64,000 nucleotides of DNA from Ensifer adhaerens (GCF_028993555.1 NZ_CP118610.1:1674001-1738000), one strand, 5' to 3'. Positions 9,010 through 21,896 are shown, counted from the first letter of the stretch. The notes: generated by a model not told the origin, from the letters alone. Numbers and translations: made by a program.

Positions 9010-9853
9010 GTGGCAGGTAAATCTCGCTCAGAAGCTCGGTCGGCGCCACTTCACGGGGGTTGTTGAGATACTTCTCGAACATCAGGCTGTCGCGGATCTC
9101 ACGACCCGATTGCGGCAGCCAAGTGCCGTAGAGCCATTGGTAGGCCTTGGGCATGTCGGCGTAGGGCCCCTTGTGACGAAGCACGGCGTAACAGCCACCG
9201 TCGAGATGCTGGCGCGTCAACGGCGCTTCCGTCGTCATTGGTGCGCGAGCGCTGACGCAGGCAAAGGAGCGCAGCTTGTCCGTCGGCACCAGTTCCGGAT
9301 CGTCGAGGTAGATGCCTATCATCTCCATGTCCGGCCGGAACAGCTGGCGCGAAAACAGGGTGCCGTAGAGCGTTTCGAATGCCTTGCCGATCTCCATATA
9401 GGAGCCGTTGTGGGCGACGCCGACGAGGTCGAAGGCTTCGACGTCCTTGAGTGTGACTTCATACATGTCGGTAATTCCTTCCGTTGAGGCGGTTGTAAAA
9501 GCGACATGGCTGCCCTCCTTCCGGTAGCGCGCCGGCGGTAGCCCGTAAGCTCCCTTGAAGGTGCGATTGAAGGATTGGAGGTTGGGGTAGCCAGAGCGCT
9601 GCGCGATCGTTTCGACGGGAAGATCGGACTGGGCGAGATCGGCCGCGGCCCGCTGCAGCCGCAGCCGCTTCACGGTTGCCGCCAGCGTCTCGCCATGGAC
9701 GGCCCGGTAGATTCGGTGCCAGTGATGCGGCGACAGGCAGGCGATCTCGGACAGACGATCGAGGTCGAGATCGCCGTCGAGGTGGCCGTAAATATAGTCG
9801 CTGACCCTGTGCAGACGCCTTTCATAGGTCGCCCACGCCACCCGCTCATCCAT
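8999..9853 (-). CDS. AraC-family regulator with GyrI-like effector domain
   Basis: A 284-residue regulator. Two helix-turn-helix units occupy about residues 12-112 (LSEIACLSPHHWHRIYRAV and VETIAQRSGYPNLQSFNRTF). Residues about 128-284 form a GyrI/SOUL-like small-molecule-binding domain. This order, with the DNA-binding domain first, is that of Rob- and BmrR-like multidrug-responsive regulators. The target genes are not evident. The gene is convergent with and overlaps the coq7-like gene. Confidence 0.9.
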   Translation of the reverse strand: MDERVAWATYERRLHRVSDYIYGHLDGDLDLDRLSEIACLSPHHWHRIYRAVHGETLAATVKRLRLQRAAADLAQSDLPVETIAQRSGYPNLQSFNRTFKGAYGLPPARYRKEGSHVAFTTASTEGITDMYEVTLKDVEAFDLVGVAHNGSYMEIGKAFETLYGTLFSRQLFRPDMEMIGIYLDDPELVPTDKLRSFACVSARAPMTTEAPLTRQHLDGGCYAVLRHKGPYADMPKAYQWLYGTWLPQSGREIRDSLMFEKYLNNPREVAPTELLSEIYLPLKS

Positions 9854-10004
9854 GTCTAACCTTTCGTGCTTTGCTCACGGATCGGTAGACCATAGATCAA
9901 TTTGACAAATCCTGCGGAGTTGCCTGCGGACATGGCCAAGGTTTTTCACCGGCCGCGTTGTCCGGCCCCGGAGGGGCCGAGGGCATGCCTGAGCGCCATC
10001 TCCG

Positions 10005-10037
10005 CAAATAAAAAGGGCGCCGCAATGGGCGCCCTTT
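10005..10037 (-). terminator. Rho-independent terminator of alaS
   Basis: A 10-bp stem AAAGGGCGCC/GGCGCCCTTT (10012-10021 with 10028-10037) with a six-base loop. On the minus strand it is followed by a T-rich tract. It lies 20 bp after the alaS stop. Confidence 0.85.
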
Positions 10038-10057
10038 CCGAATTCTGTCGCTGCCGA

Positions 10058-12721
<2,664 letters not shown>

Positions 12722-12892
12722 CTTGCGTCCTATTCTAAAGCACCGATTCCGGCCCGGATCCGGCATCTGCCGCGCCACTAAGCCATTGTCCTTAAACCCC
12801 GCGGCCATCCATGACGGCCACGCCCTCCAACGCCCTCTGTCGCCGGAACCAAAGGCTTTTATCGTTCACGTATCATACTGTCCAGACGGCAG

Positions 12893-12926
12893 CAAAAAAC
12901 CGGCCGCCAATGGGACGACCGGTTCT
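12893..12926 (-). terminator. Rho-independent terminator of recA
   Basis: On the minus strand, AACCGG...CCGGTT arms enclose a partly paired interior and run into TTTTTT. The hairpin begins 25 bp after the recA stop. Confidence 0.75.
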
Positions 12927-12950
12927 CCGGAAGCTTCAGTTCCTGGTGCT

Positions 12951-14042
12951 TCACGCCTCGGCGGCGTCGTCGCTGCCGTCGTCGGGCTCCGGTCCACCAT
13001 TTTCGAGGAATCGGTCGGCGATCAGGCCGGCATTCTGGCGCAACGCCGTCTCGATCTCGCGCGCCAGGTCCGGGTTGTCGCGCAGGAACGTCTTGGCGTT
13101 CTCGCGGCCCTGGCCAAGGCGCTGGCTGTTATAGGAGAACCACGCGCCCGATTTCTCGACGATGCCCGCCTTGACGCCCAGATCGACGAGCTCGCCCGTC
13201 TTCGAGACGCCTTCGCCATACATGATGTCGAATTCGACCTGCTTGAAGGGCGGTGCCATCTTGTTCTTGACGACCTTGACGCGGGTCTGGTTGCCGACGA
13301 CCTCTTCGCGTTCCTTGACCGAACCGATGCGGCGGATGTCGAGGCGGACCGAGGCGTAGAACTTCAGCGCGTTGCCGCCGGTGGTGGTTTCCGGCGAACC
13401 GAACATGACGCCGATCTTCATGCGGATCTGGTTGATGAAGATGACCATGCAGTTCGACTTGGAGATCGAGGCGGTCAGCTTGCGCAGCGCCTGGCTCATC
13501 AGGCGGGCCTGCATGCCCGGCAGGCTGTCGCCCATTTCGCCCTCGATTTCGGCGCGCGGCACGAGCGCTGCGACGGAGTCGACGACGAGAACGTCGATCG
13601 CGCCTGAGCGCACCAGCGTGTCAGTGATTTCAAGCGCCTGCTCGCCGGTGTCCGGCTGCGAAATCAGCAGGTTTTCGAGATCGACACCGAGCTTGCGGGC
13701 ATAGACCGGATCGAGCGCGTGTTCGGCATCGACGAAGGCGCAGATGCCGCCCTTCTTCTGCGCTTCCGCGACGGTCTGCAGCGCCAGCGTCGTCTTGCCC
13801 GAGCTTTCCGGGCCGTAAATTTCAATGATGCGGCCCTTGGGCAGGCCGCCGATGCCGAGCGCGATGTCGAGGCTGAGAGAGCCGGTCGAAACCGTCTCGA
13901 TCTCGATGATGCTGTCCTTCCCACCGAGCTTCATGATCGATCCCTTGCCGAACGACCGTTCGATCTGGGAAAGTGCCGCTTCAAGTGCCTTGCTTTTATC
14001 CACCGATTTGTCCTCTACGAGCCGCAAAGAGTTTTGTGCCAT
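12951..14042 (-). CDS. recA: Recombinase RecA
   Basis: 363 residues. RecA is the homologous-recombination filament protein and the co-protease for LexA. Walker A is GPESSGKTT (77-85). The L2-like segment [19 protein letters not shown] and the MAW-type core are intact, and the acidic C-terminal tail is present ([10 protein letters not shown]). The ATG at 14042 follows AGGTGG; the longer open frame to 14153 crosses the SOS operator and is not translated on this reading. A TTG-N11-CAA operator lies at 14111-14127. Confidence 0.98.
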   Translation of the reverse strand: MAQNSLRLVEDKSVDKSKALEAALSQIERSFGKGSIMKLGGKDSIIEIETVSTGSLSLDIALGIGGLPKGRIIEIYGPESSGKTTLALQTVAEAQKKGGICAFVDAEHALDPVYARKLGVDLENLLISQPDTGEQALEITDTLVRSGAIDVLVVDSVAALVPRAEIEGEMGDSLPGMQARLMSQALRKLTASISKSNCMVIFINQIRMKIGVMFGSPETTTGGNALKFYASVRLDIRRIGSVKEREEVVGNQTRVKVVKNKMAPPFKQVEFDIMYGEGVSKTGELVDLGVKAGIVEKSGAWFSYNSQRLGQGRENAKTFLRDNPDLAREIETALRQNAGLIADRFLENGGPEPDDGSDDAAEA

Positions 14043-14362
14043 TTGGTCCACCTTTAGGTTATTGAAGCTACCGAGGCAATGAAGCCGCCGCAGGAGTTTT
14101 TGTACATGTTTTGTTCCGTATTTGCAAGAGCAGGACAATGCATTGAAAAACAATAGCTATTTTGCTTGCGTTCGATTCATGTTCACGGATTGAAACCATA
14201 GGCTCTCAAACGGGCGCGCCACCCCTGAAGACCTTCCCGGCAAGGCTCGGTCGATTCGCCCACCGGTAAGACATCAACGGTGTCGGGCACTTGGGATTCG
14301 TGCCTCGAAATGGCAGAGAGCCAACAGAATTTTCGGCCGGCTGGCCAAGCAGAGGAACATTC
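14043..14362. other. recA-psuK intergenic region
   Basis: A 320-bp divergent gap. It holds the recA leader and SOS operator on the left. On the right is the psuK leader, with AGAGGAA just before its start. I see no further gene or clear hairpin. Confidence 0.5.
14111..14127. promoter_or_regulatory. SOS (LexA) operator of recA
   Basis: TTG-N11-CAA, the recA operator form described for Rhizobium etli. It contains a GTTC half-site of the alphaproteobacterial LexA box. It is 69 bp upstream of the recA start codon. No lexA gene is in this window. Confidence 0.7.
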
Positions 14363-15310
14363 ATGACGGAAGCTGAAATCGCCGTCTTCGGCGGTGCGCA
14401 CATCGACAGGCGCGGCCGCATATCGGGAACCACCGCACCGGGTTCCAGCAATCCCGGCACCTGGTTCGAAGAGGCTGGCGGTGGCGGCTTCAACGCGGCC
14501 CGCAACCTTGCGCGCCTCGGCCATGGCGTGCGCATGATCAGCACCCGCGGCGGCGATGCCGCCGGCGAGATGGTAACGGCAGCGGCTGCCGCAGCCGGTG
14601 TCATCGACAGCCCCCTCACCTTTCTCGATCGCCAGACGCCGAGCTACACGGCGATCCTTGAAAACGACGGCAATCTGGTGATCGCGCTCGCCGACATGGA
14701 GCTCTACCGGCTGTTCTCGCCGCGGCAATTGCAGCGCCGAGCGTTGCGCGATGTCGTCGCCACCAGCAGGCTCGTGCTGACGGACGCCAACCTGCCGGAA
14801 GAGACGATTGCCGCGCTGGTCCAGTCGGCCGCAGGCAATGGGCGCCTGGTTGCCGGCATCGCCGTGTCGCCTGCCAAGGTCATCCGCTACCGGCCGTGCC
14901 TTTCGCATCTCTCCTTCCTGTTCATGAATGAATCCGAGGCACGGGCGCTCACCGGTAAGGACGCGGCCGAGGCGGAAGCATGGCCGGCGCTTTTGAGAGG
15001 CGCAGGCCTCAATGGCGGTGTAGTCACACGCGGCGGCCGCGCCGTGGTCGCCTTCGACGGCGACAGCATCTGCATTGCCGTTCCGCCAGCGCTTCCGGCA
15101 CTGGCCGATGTCACTGGTGCCGGCGATGCGCTTGCCTCCGGCTTCCTTTCGGCGCGCCTCGCAGGGCGCGGCATCGACGAGTGCCTGCGGCACGGCATCG
15201 CAGCCGCCGGAATCACGTTGCGCTCCCCCTTGGCCGCATCCGAAGAGATGTCCGCCGCCAATCTCGAACAGGCGCTGGCTCTTGTGCCCGTGCCTCAAAT
15301 GCTGTCATGA
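14363..15310 (+). CDS. psuK: Pseudouridine kinase (PfkB family)
   Basis: A 315-residue ribokinase/PfkB-fold sugar kinase. The N-terminal Gly-rich substrate segment EEAGGGGFNAARNLARLG (about 36-53) and the C-terminal anion hole DVTGAGDALASGF (249-261, catalytic base Asp255) are both present. Pseudouridine kinase is inferred mainly from the psuG gene 31 bp downstream: together they phosphorylate pseudouridine and split it to uracil and ribose 5-phosphate. The start at 14363 follows AGAGGAA. Confidence 0.88.
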   Translation: MTEAEIAVFGGAHIDRRGRISGTTAPGSSNPGTWFEEAGGGGFNAARNLARLGHGVRMISTRGGDAAGEMVTAAAAAAGVIDSPLTFLDRQTPSYTAILENDGNLVIALADMELYRLFSPRQLQRRALRDVVATSRLVLTDANLPEETIAALVQSAAGNGRLVAGIAVSPAKVIRYRPCLSHLSFLFMNESEARALTGKDAAEAEAWPALLRGAGLNGGVVTRGGRAVVAFDGDSICIAVPPALPALADVTGAGDALASGFLSARLAGRGIDECLRHGIAAAGITLRSPLAASEEMSAANLEQALALVPVPQMLS

Positions 15311-15341
15311 CAATTGCCAGCAGAACTCCCAAGGAAAGACC

Positions 15342-16271
15342 ATGACCAAACCCGCTTCTCCCTCCCTGCCGATGGAATTTTCCGACGAGGTCGCCGCCGC
15401 CAAGGCGCGTGGCGCGCCGATCGTGGCGCTGGAATCGACCATCATCACCCATGGCATGCCCTATCCGGGCAATCTGAACATGGCCCGCAGCGTCGAAGCG
15501 ATCATCCGCGAACAGGGTGCGGTTCCGGCGACGATCGCCGTCATCCATGGCGTGCTGCACATCGGCCTTGACGACGCCAAGCTGGAAGAGCTGGCGAAGA
15601 CGCAAGGGGCGATGAAGGTCTCGCGCGCCGATCTTGCCTTCGCAATCGCCGAACGCCGCACCGGCGCGACCACCGTCGCCGCGACGATGATCGCCGCAGC
15701 GCGTGCCGGCATCCGCGTCTTTGCGACCGGCGGCATCGGCGGCGTGCATCGCGGCGCTGAACTCTCGTTCGATATCTCGGCCGACCTCGACGAACTCGCC
15801 CGCACCGGCGTCATCGTCGTCTGCGCCGGCGCCAAGGCGATCCTCGACATTCCGAAGACGCTCGAAGTGCTCGAAACCCGCGGCGTCCCCGTCGTCACCT
15901 ATGACAGCGAAGTCTTCCCGGCCTTCTGGTCGCGCGACAGTGGCCTCAAGAGCCCGCTGATGCTGAACAGCCCGGCGGCGATCGCCAACTTCCAGACCAT
16001 GCGTGAACTGCTCGGCGTCGAAGGCGGCATGCTGGTCGCCAATCCCGTGCCGGAGGCAGCCGAGATCCCGCGCGAAGAGATGGAAATCTACATCGCCCGC
16101 GCGCTCGACAACGCCGAGAACGACGAGATCACCGGCAAGGAGGTTACGCCCTACCTGCTCAGCAACCTCTTCGAGATGACTGAAGGCCGCAGCCTCGAGA
16201 CCAACATCGCGCTGGTCGAGAACAATGCCCGCCTTGCCGGCGAAATCGCCGTCGCGCTCAACGCCAAGTAA
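15342..16271 (+). CDS. psuG: Pseudouridine-5'-phosphate glycosidase
   Basis: 309 residues, the normal length. It breaks the C-C glycosidic bond of pseudouridine 5'-phosphate, giving uracil and ribose 5-phosphate. Family blocks are clear: ALESTIITHGMPYPGN near the N-terminus, RTGATTVAATM, FATGGIGGVHRGAE and the catalytic-lysine segment VCAGAKAILDIPKTLE. AAGGAAAG precedes the ATG. It probably forms an operon with psuK and ends at a strong terminator. Confidence 0.96.
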   Translation: MTKPASPSLPMEFSDEVAAAKARGAPIVALESTIITHGMPYPGNLNMARSVEAIIREQGAVPATIAVIHGVLHIGLDDAKLEELAKTQGAMKVSRADLAFAIAERRTGATTVAATMIAAARAGIRVFATGGIGGVHRGAELSFDISADLDELARTGVIVVCAGAKAILDIPKTLEVLETRGVPVVTYDSEVFPAFWSRDSGLKSPLMLNSPAAIANFQTMRELLGVEGGMLVANPVPEAAEIPREEMEIYIARALDNAENDEITGKEVTPYLLSNLFEMTEGRSLETNIALVENNARLAGEIAVALNAK

Positions 16272-16294
16272 TTCCGACAGGATACCAGACGAAA

Positions 16295-16323
16295 AAGCCC
16301 GGCACGCAAGTGCCGGGCTTTTG
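16295..16323. terminator. Bidirectional terminator between psuG and cckA
   Basis: A perfect 11-bp stem AAGCCCGGCAC/GTGCCGGGCTT with a GCAA loop. It has a T-tract on the plus strand and, read on the minus strand, TTTTTC. It serves both convergent genes. Confidence 0.9.
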
Positions 16324-16372
16324 CACGTCCGGCGTCCGCCGGGTTTGTGATTTCAGTTTCGGACCGCTGGTC

Positions 16373-18997
16373 TCACGAGTCCAGCATTTCGCGCACGGCG
16401 ACCGCCAATTGCTTCAGTGAGAACGGCTTCGGCAGGAAGCCGAACTTGGCGTCCGCCGGCAGGTTGCGGGCAAAGGCGTCTTCGGCATAGCCGGAAACAA
16501 AGATGAACTTCAGGTCCGGATACTTCTTCCTGAGTTCGGTCAGAAGCGTCGGTCCATCCATCTCCGGCATCACCACGTCCGAAACGACGATATCGACGGC
16601 TCCATCGAGCTCATCCATGATATCGAGCGCCTCGACCCCGGAGCCTGCCTCGTAGACCGTGTAGCCACGCGTCTCCAGCATCCGCTTGCCGCCGCGGCGC
16701 ACCGCCTCTTCATCCTCGACAAGCAGGACGACGGCTGAATCTCCGGTGAGATCGGCCGGCTCCTCGGCTTTTGCCGCCGGTGCTGCAATGGCCGGAACGA
16801 CCGGCGTGGGGGCGGCCTCAGCCGTAGCTGTCGCCACCTGGGTCTCGTCGACCGCTACGGGCGCCTCGATGTGGCGCGGCAGCAGGATGCGGAAGGTGGT
16901 GCCTTTGCCGACTTCTGATTCCGGGTAGATGTAACCGCCCGATTGCTTGACGATGCCATAGACCATCGACAGGCCGAGACCGGTGCCCTTGCCGACTTCC
17001 TTGGTGGTGAAGAACGGCTCGAAGATCTTGTCGAGGATCTCCGGCGGAATGCCGGTCCCCTGGTCGGAGACTTCGACCATCACGAAATCGTCGTCGGGCA
17101 ACTCGCGTCGTCCGAAGGACGCGACCTCGGCGGCAGGCAGGTTGCGCGTTCGAAGGGTGATCGTGCCGCCCCCGGGCATTGCGTCGCGGGCGTTGACCGC
17201 AAGGTTCAGCAGCACCTGCTCGAACTGGCCGAGATCGGTCCTGACCGGCCAGAGATCGCGCCCATAGTCCACCTCGACCTTGACGTTGGTTCCGGTCATG
17301 CGGTCGACGAGCATGCGAAGATCGCCGATTACATCGGTCATGTTGAGGACCGTCGGCCGCATCGTCTGCTTGCGCGAGAAGGCAAGCAACTGGCGGACAA
17401 GCACCGCCGCGCGGTTGGCGTTGCGCTTGATCTCCATGAGATCGGCAAAGCTCGGATCGGCCGGCCGAGCCGACAGAAGAAGGTGGTCGGACGACAGCAG
17501 GATCGCCGTCAGCACGTTGTTGAAGTCGTGCGCGATGCCGCCGGCGAGCGTGCCCACGGCGTTCATCTTCTGGGTCTGCGCCATCTGGTTCTCGAGCGCT
17601 TTCTGCTCGGTGATTTCAAGCGCATAGATGATCGCCGCTTCCTCTGGCGACTGATCGCTCTGGTCGATCACCGCGTTGATATAGAAGCGGAAGTGGCGCT
17701 CTCCATCCGTCGGGTGCAGCGCGTCAATCGGCGCGATATCACCCTGCCGGTCCTTGGCCGCAGCCAGCGCCTCGTGCAGACGGCCCTTTTCGGTTTCGTG
17801 CACCACGGCTTCGATCAGCGCCCCGCGCTCGACGTCGTCCTGTGAGACGAGGCCGGAGAAGAGCTTCAGGAAGGGTGCGTTGGTACGCAGGATCCGGCCA
17901 TTGCCGTCGACCGAGGCGATTGCCATCGGCGTGTTGTTGAAGAAGCGGGTGAAGCGCATCGCGGCACTTGATGCCGACTGCTCGTTGTCCTCGCCACCTT
18001 CGCGTGACATCACGATGGTGCGGCTTTCACCGGGCGCCCCGTCGCGCGTCGAGGAGACGCGGTGGATCATGCGCACCGGCAGGCTCTGGCCGTTCATCTT
18101 GCGCAGATCGAGATCGAGCATCTTGGTCTTCTTCAGCCCGGGCTCCGCCTGCACAGCCTGGACAAGCGTCAGCCCCTCGCCGGCAACCAGGTCGCCGATG
18201 CTGATCGAACCCGGCTGGAACTTGGTCAGATCGATGCCGAGCCAATCGGCGAGCGTGGCGTTGATGTAGAAGATTTCACCCTTGCGCCCGGCGGAGAAGA
18301 AGCCGGCCGGCGCATGGTCGAGATAGTCGATCGCGTTCTGCAGTTCCTTGAAGAAGCGCTCCTGATCGTCGCGCTCCGCGGTGATGTCGGCGATCTGCCA
18401 GAGGTAGAGCGGGTTGCGCTCGCTGTCTTCGAGCGGCAGCACCCGCGCTTTCAAGCGGAACCAGTGGGCACCGGAGCCGCTGGAGGTGCTGGTCGCCAGC
18501 GGCTTCAGCAGGCGGAATTCCTCATGTCCCTGCTTGCCCTCGTGCAAGCCGTTGGTCAGCCGGTAGATCGCTTCTGTCGCCTCGCGATTGCGCGACAGGA
18601 TGGTTTCGAGCGACTGGATACCGGCAGCGCTCTTGGCACCGGTCAGCGCACCATAGGCGGCGTTGGCGTAGATGATGCGGCCCTTGCGGTCAGTGACGAT
18701 CGTGCCGTCCTCATGGGCATCGAGAAAGGCGCGCGCCAGTTCATCCGGGCGCGACTGCGGCATGACCTCGATGAAGCCGATGACGGAGGAGACGAGAAAG
18801 AAGATGCCGACCATGGCAAGAACGCCGAGGATGCCGAGAACGATCTCGTTTTCCATCTCGTTCTTGAAGATCACGAAGGCGATGGCCGACACCGTGAGGA
18901 CGATCGCGAGCAGAACGATCCGCAGCACGGTGCCCGGCCTGACGCCACGGTCAACAACCGGCATCTGGTAGTCGCCTGACTGCCGCAATTTCGTCAT
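16373..18997 (-). CDS. cckA: Cell-cycle hybrid histidine kinase CckA
   Basis: An 874-residue membrane kinase. It has two N-terminal membrane segments (about 25-44 and 53-76) and PAS-like sensor regions (about 85-205, 215-335 and 345-465). The HisKA box [13 protein letters not shown] carries phospho-accepting His490. The ATPase motifs are DQGTGIPPE and [13 protein letters not shown], and the receiver domain has phospho-accepting Asp807. In alphaproteobacteria CckA passes phosphate through ChpT to CtrA and CpdR and so controls replication and division. This architecture and the neighbouring dksA and FliO-like genes fit the rhizobial cckA locus. ChpT is not in the window. Confidence 0.93.
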   Translation of the reverse strand: MTKLRQSGDYQMPVVDRGVRPGTVLRIVLLAIVLTVSAIAFVIFKNEMENEIVLGILGVLAMVGIFFLVSSVIGFIEVMPQSRPDELARAFLDAHEDGTIVTDRKGRIIYANAAYGALTGAKSAAGIQSLETILSRNREATEAIYRLTNGLHEGKQGHEEFRLLKPLATSTSSGSGAHWFRLKARVLPLEDSERNPLYLWQIADITAERDDQERFFKELQNAIDYLDHAPAGFFSAGRKGEIFYINATLADWLGIDLTKFQPGSISIGDLVAGEGLTLVQAVQAEPGLKKTKMLDLDLRKMNGQSLPVRMIHRVSSTRDGAPGESRTIVMSREGGEDNEQSASSAAMRFTRFFNNTPMAIASVDGNGRILRTNAPFLKLFSGLVSQDDVERGALIEAVVHETEKGRLHEALAAAKDRQGDIAPIDALHPTDGERHFRFYINAVIDQSDQSPEEAAIIYALEITEQKALENQMAQTQKMNAVGTLAGGIAHDFNNVLTAILLSSDHLLLSARPADPSFADLMEIKRNANRAAVLVRQLLAFSRKQTMRPTVLNMTDVIGDLRMLVDRMTGTNVKVEVDYGRDLWPVRTDLGQFEQVLLNLAVNARDAMPGGGTITLRTRNLPAAEVASFGRRELPDDDFVMVEVSDQGTGIPPEILDKIFEPFFTTKEVGKGTGLGLSMVYGIVKQSGGYIYPESEVGKGTTFRILLPRHIEAPVAVDETQVATATAEAAPTPVVPAIAAPAAKAEEPADLTGDSAVVLLVEDEEAVRRGGKRMLETRGYTVYEAGSGVEALDIMDELDGAVDIVVSDVVMPEMDGPTLLTELRKKYPDLKFIFVSGYAEDAFARNLPADAKFGFLPKPFSLKQLAVAVREMLDS

Positions 18998-19265
18998 CTG
19001 GTCCTCTTATGCGGCCGGCGCCGCGCGCGGGCGCGGCCCAGCCCTTCCGGCCGGCATCCGCTCGATCCGCCGGGCGGAATCGGTCATTGCCGACACGCCC
19101 TCGATCATTCGGACAAGAATCATCTTTAACAATCAGAGATAACAGCAAAAAGCACCTCGGCGGAAGCATTGCAGCCAATTCACAGGGAATGTCGGCGCAG
19201 TCCTTGTCCGGGCCCGAAAAAAGCCGTCAAATACTGGCACTCGAAAGGCAGAAGGAGTTCAGCCT

Positions 19266-20270
19266 ATGATGGAAACGATCATCGCAGACAATGGCAGCCG
19301 GTTCGTCATCGCCGCCGCAGCCGTCGCGATTGGACTTCTCTGCCTCGTGGCCGTGCTCTGGATCATGCGAAATCGCCCCTCCTCGCCGTTCATTCGCGGT
19401 GGAAAGAACCGCCAGCCCCGGCTTGCCGTGCTGGATGCCGCCGCCGTCGACACCCGTCGCCGTCTGGTGCTCGTGCGCCGCGATGACGTCGAACATCTGA
19501 TCATGATCGGCGGTCCGACGGATATCGTCATCGAGAGCCGGATCGGTGCGCCCGAGGAGCGTGCCTCCGTCGCGGAGCGCAAGATTGCGGAACCGCTGGC
19601 GGTGGAGAGCCGGCCGGCAACGCGGGAGATTCCGCAGCAGGCCGCACCTTCGCTCGAAGCGGAAACTGCTGCCGCCGTCACGCCGGTCCGCCCAATTGCC
19701 CGACCGGAAGAGCAGCCGGCTACCCGTATCGAGCCGGTCGCGTCGCCGCGCATCGTCGCTGAGCAGCGCCCGGTCGCCGCACCCGTCCTTGCGGTTGAGC
19801 AGCGTCCGCCTATTCGTCCGTCCGTTCAGCCGGCTCCGGAGATCCCTGCCGTCGCAACCGCCTCGACGCCCCAGGCGAACTTCGAGGTTTCGGTAAACAG
19901 GCCCGCGCCGGCAGTGCAGCAAGTACAGGCACAGCCGATCGCCGTGCAGCCTGTGCAATTGCAGCGCCCGGTCCCGGCCATCCAGCAGCCCCAGCCGGAA
20001 CCAGCCACTGCGCTTTCGGATTTCGAACGCCTGCTTGATGCGGAGATCACCGGCGACCTGCAACGGCTTGGCCCGGGCACGGTAAGCGGCCCCGGCACAA
20101 TCGCCAACGCGACGGGCATGGTCGCGCCGGAGAGCCGTTCGCTGGCGCCATCCGGCCGTCAGGAGCCCACGCTTGGCGCCCCCGGCGCTGAAGGCGGCCG
20201 CAAGGAACCGACCATCGAAGAAGAGATGAACCGCATGCTGGCCGATATCTCCGCAGGCCGGAAGCCGTAG
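19266..20270 (+). CDS. FliO-like flagellar biosynthesis membrane protein
   Basis: 334 residues: one N-terminal membrane helix (about 12-34), then a compact domain with the segment RRRLVLVRRDDVEHLIMIGG (about 66-85), which is characteristic of FliO/MopB proteins. After it comes a long Pro/Gln/Val-rich disordered tail. The tail is much longer than in enteric FliO (about 120 residues). AAGGAG lies eight bases before the start. It stands alone next to cckA, not in a flagellar cluster, so a role in flagellar export is inferred from the domain only. Confidence 0.7.
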   Translation: MMETIIADNGSRFVIAAAAVAIGLLCLVAVLWIMRNRPSSPFIRGGKNRQPRLAVLDAAAVDTRRRLVLVRRDDVEHLIMIGGPTDIVIESRIGAPEERASVAERKIAEPLAVESRPATREIPQQAAPSLEAETAAAVTPVRPIARPEEQPATRIEPVASPRIVAEQRPVAAPVLAVEQRPPIRPSVQPAPEIPAVATASTPQANFEVSVNRPAPAVQQVQAQPIAVQPVQLQRPVPAIQQPQPEPATALSDFERLLDAEITGDLQRLGPGTVSGPGTIANATGMVAPESRSLAPSGRQEPTLGAPGAEGGRKEPTIEEEMNRMLADISAGRKP

Positions 20271-20353
20271 CTTCCCATTTCACAACTGGCGCCCCGCGAA
20301 TTTCGCAGCTGGCGCCCCGCCAACGATCCACCCTCGCTCCGCATACAGTCCAA

Positions 20354-20386
20354 AGAAAAAGGCGCGGCTTGAGCCGCGCCTTTTTT
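20354..20386. terminator. Bidirectional terminator between FliO-like gene and dksA
   Basis: Stem AAGGCGCGGCT/AGCCGCGCCTT with a two-base loop, flanked by A5 and T6. It therefore works for both convergent genes. Confidence 0.9.
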
Positions 20387-20411
20387 CAGACAGTTCCGAA
20401 AGTCGGATATC

Positions 20412-20831
20412 TTATTCGTCTCGGTAGACCTTTTCCCGGCGCTCGTGACGCTCTTGCGCCTCGATCGACAGGGTTGCGATTGGCCGTGCATCCAGCCGCT
20501 TCAGGCCGATTGGCTCACCGGTTTCTTCGCAGTAGCCGTATGTGCCTTCGTCGAGCCGTTGCAGCGCCGCGTCGATCTTTGAGATCAGCTTGCGCTGGCG
20601 GTCCCGGGCTCTGAGCTCGATTGCCCGATCCGTTTCGGAAGAAGCCCTGTCTGCGAGATCGGGATGATTGGCGCTCTCCTCTGCCAAGTGATCCAGTGTC
20701 TCGCGTGCCTCACGAAGGATGTCATTCTTCCAAGCGTTCAACTTGGCCCGGAAATACGCCCGGTGGTTGGCATTCATGAATTCATCGTCCTCGGAAAGGA
20801 CGAAGGTACTAAGATCGATCTTCTCACTCAA
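20412..20831 (-). CDS. dksA: RNA polymerase-binding factor DksA
   Basis: 139 residues starting at a TTG (20831) that has a perfect AGGAG seven bases upstream; longer readings lack one. DksA enters the RNA polymerase secondary channel and works with ppGpp. The long coiled coil (about 25-95) and the acidic tip region are present. The globular zinc finger keeps only Cys101. The other three zinc positions are Thr104, Ser122 and Ala125, so it should not bind zinc in the standard way. The segment GEPIGLKRLDARPIATLS is otherwise canonical. Confidence 0.95.
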   Translation of the reverse strand: MSEKIDLSTFVLSEDDEFMNANHRAYFRAKLNAWKNDILREARETLDHLAEESANHPDLADRASSETDRAIELRARDRQRKLISKIDAALQRLDEGTYGYCEETGEPIGLKRLDARPIATLSIEAQERHERREKVYRDE

Positions 20832-21248
20832 CGCGATTCTCCTGAAGAACATCTCATTGCGGCGGTGTATAGACCTATGGAAGCCTTGATTCAAGCCTCG
20901 GAAGAGACACTCAACCGTATTTTAATATTGCTCGCGATTCAGGCTAACTGACGAATATTTCATCAAAATTACACATTGGAACTTGAATTCCTGCTTGGGT
21001 GTACCGCCGTATCCAGCCATTCCCGTCCAAAAGTGACACTGATGTGTTTGCGCCATTGGATCGCCTGATCGCGACCGCGGCAAAGCGCAGCAGCGCGTCG
21101 GTCCCCGGAAAAAAGCAGCCGCCAGCTTGATCTTTACGGTTCCTCCGGGAAAAGGTGGGTGTCTGTCTGGCGATGCGCAAGGCGTGCCCGACAGACACCG
21201 TTCGACCCTGCCGCAACAAGCAACAGGCCAGCCACCGGAAATTGTTCG
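20832..21248. other. dksA-sixA intergenic region
   Basis: A 417-bp divergent gap with an AT-rich dksA leader (about 20832-20960) and no convincing gene. The right part carries a perfect 10-bp inverted repeat (21158-21199) 50 bp before sixA. Confidence 0.5.
21158..21199. repeat. 10-bp inverted repeat upstream of sixA
   Basis: GGTGTCTGTC (21158-21167) and GACAGACACC (21190-21199) are perfect complements across a 22-bp spacer. It could be an operator or a leader hairpin. There is no U-tract. Confidence 0.6.
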
Positions 21249-21767
21249 ATGCAAGACAGCGCCCCCAAGGCCCTTCGCCTCTATCTTCTCAGGCACGCGC
21301 GTTCCGGCTGGGCGTTGCCGGGGCAACGCGACTTTGATCGGGCACTGGACGAGGTTGGTTATGTCGATGCGGAACGGCTTGCACAGGTGGCTGCCAACCA
21401 GGGCATCCGGCCCGAGCGCATCCTGTGTTCCACCGCCGTGCGCTGCCGCGAAACCGCCGAGCCGTTCTTTCGCACCGTCAGCGAAAACCTCGATATCCGT
21501 TATATCGATGCGCTCTATTCGGGACCGACAACGGTCTACTTCGACCTCATCGACGCCCATCGGCATCTGAATTCGCTGATGCTGGTCGGGCACAACCCGA
21601 TGATCGAGCAATTGCTATGCCGGCTGATCGGCGACGACGCCGCACGTGAGGCGTTTCCCTATGGTTATCCGCCGGCGGCGCTTTCGATCCTCGACCTGCC
21701 CGCCGTCGCGCCGAAAGATGGCGCTGAGCTGGCGACGTTGGTCTCGATCCTGCTGCCCAACCAATAG
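21249..21767 (+). CDS. SixA-type phosphohistidine phosphatase
   Basis: A 172-residue histidine-phosphatase-superfamily protein. The RHG-like motif LLRHARSGWA places the catalytic His at 16, and the second catalytic His is in VGHNP (His115). SixA removes phosphate from HPt-type phosphohistidine in enterobacteria, but the physiological substrate here is unknown. The start at 21249 has only a weak ribosome site. A YcjX-like GTPase gene follows on the same strand. Confidence 0.85.
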   Translation: MQDSAPKALRLYLLRHARSGWALPGQRDFDRALDEVGYVDAERLAQVAANQGIRPERILCSTAVRCRETAEPFFRTVSENLDIRYIDALYSGPTTVYFDLIDAHRHLNSLMLVGHNPMIEQLLCRLIGDDAAREAFPYGYPPAALSILDLPAVAPKDGAELATLVSILLPNQ

Positions 21768-21896
21768 AAGAATTGCCGCGCCCTCGTTGCGACCGGGGAA
21801 ATATTGCCTATATCGCGGTGGCTGCCTGCGTGCGACAGTTCTGCCGGACGACGCCAGCAAGGACCCACGGATCTACGCCGCAAGAAAGAGCAAGAT

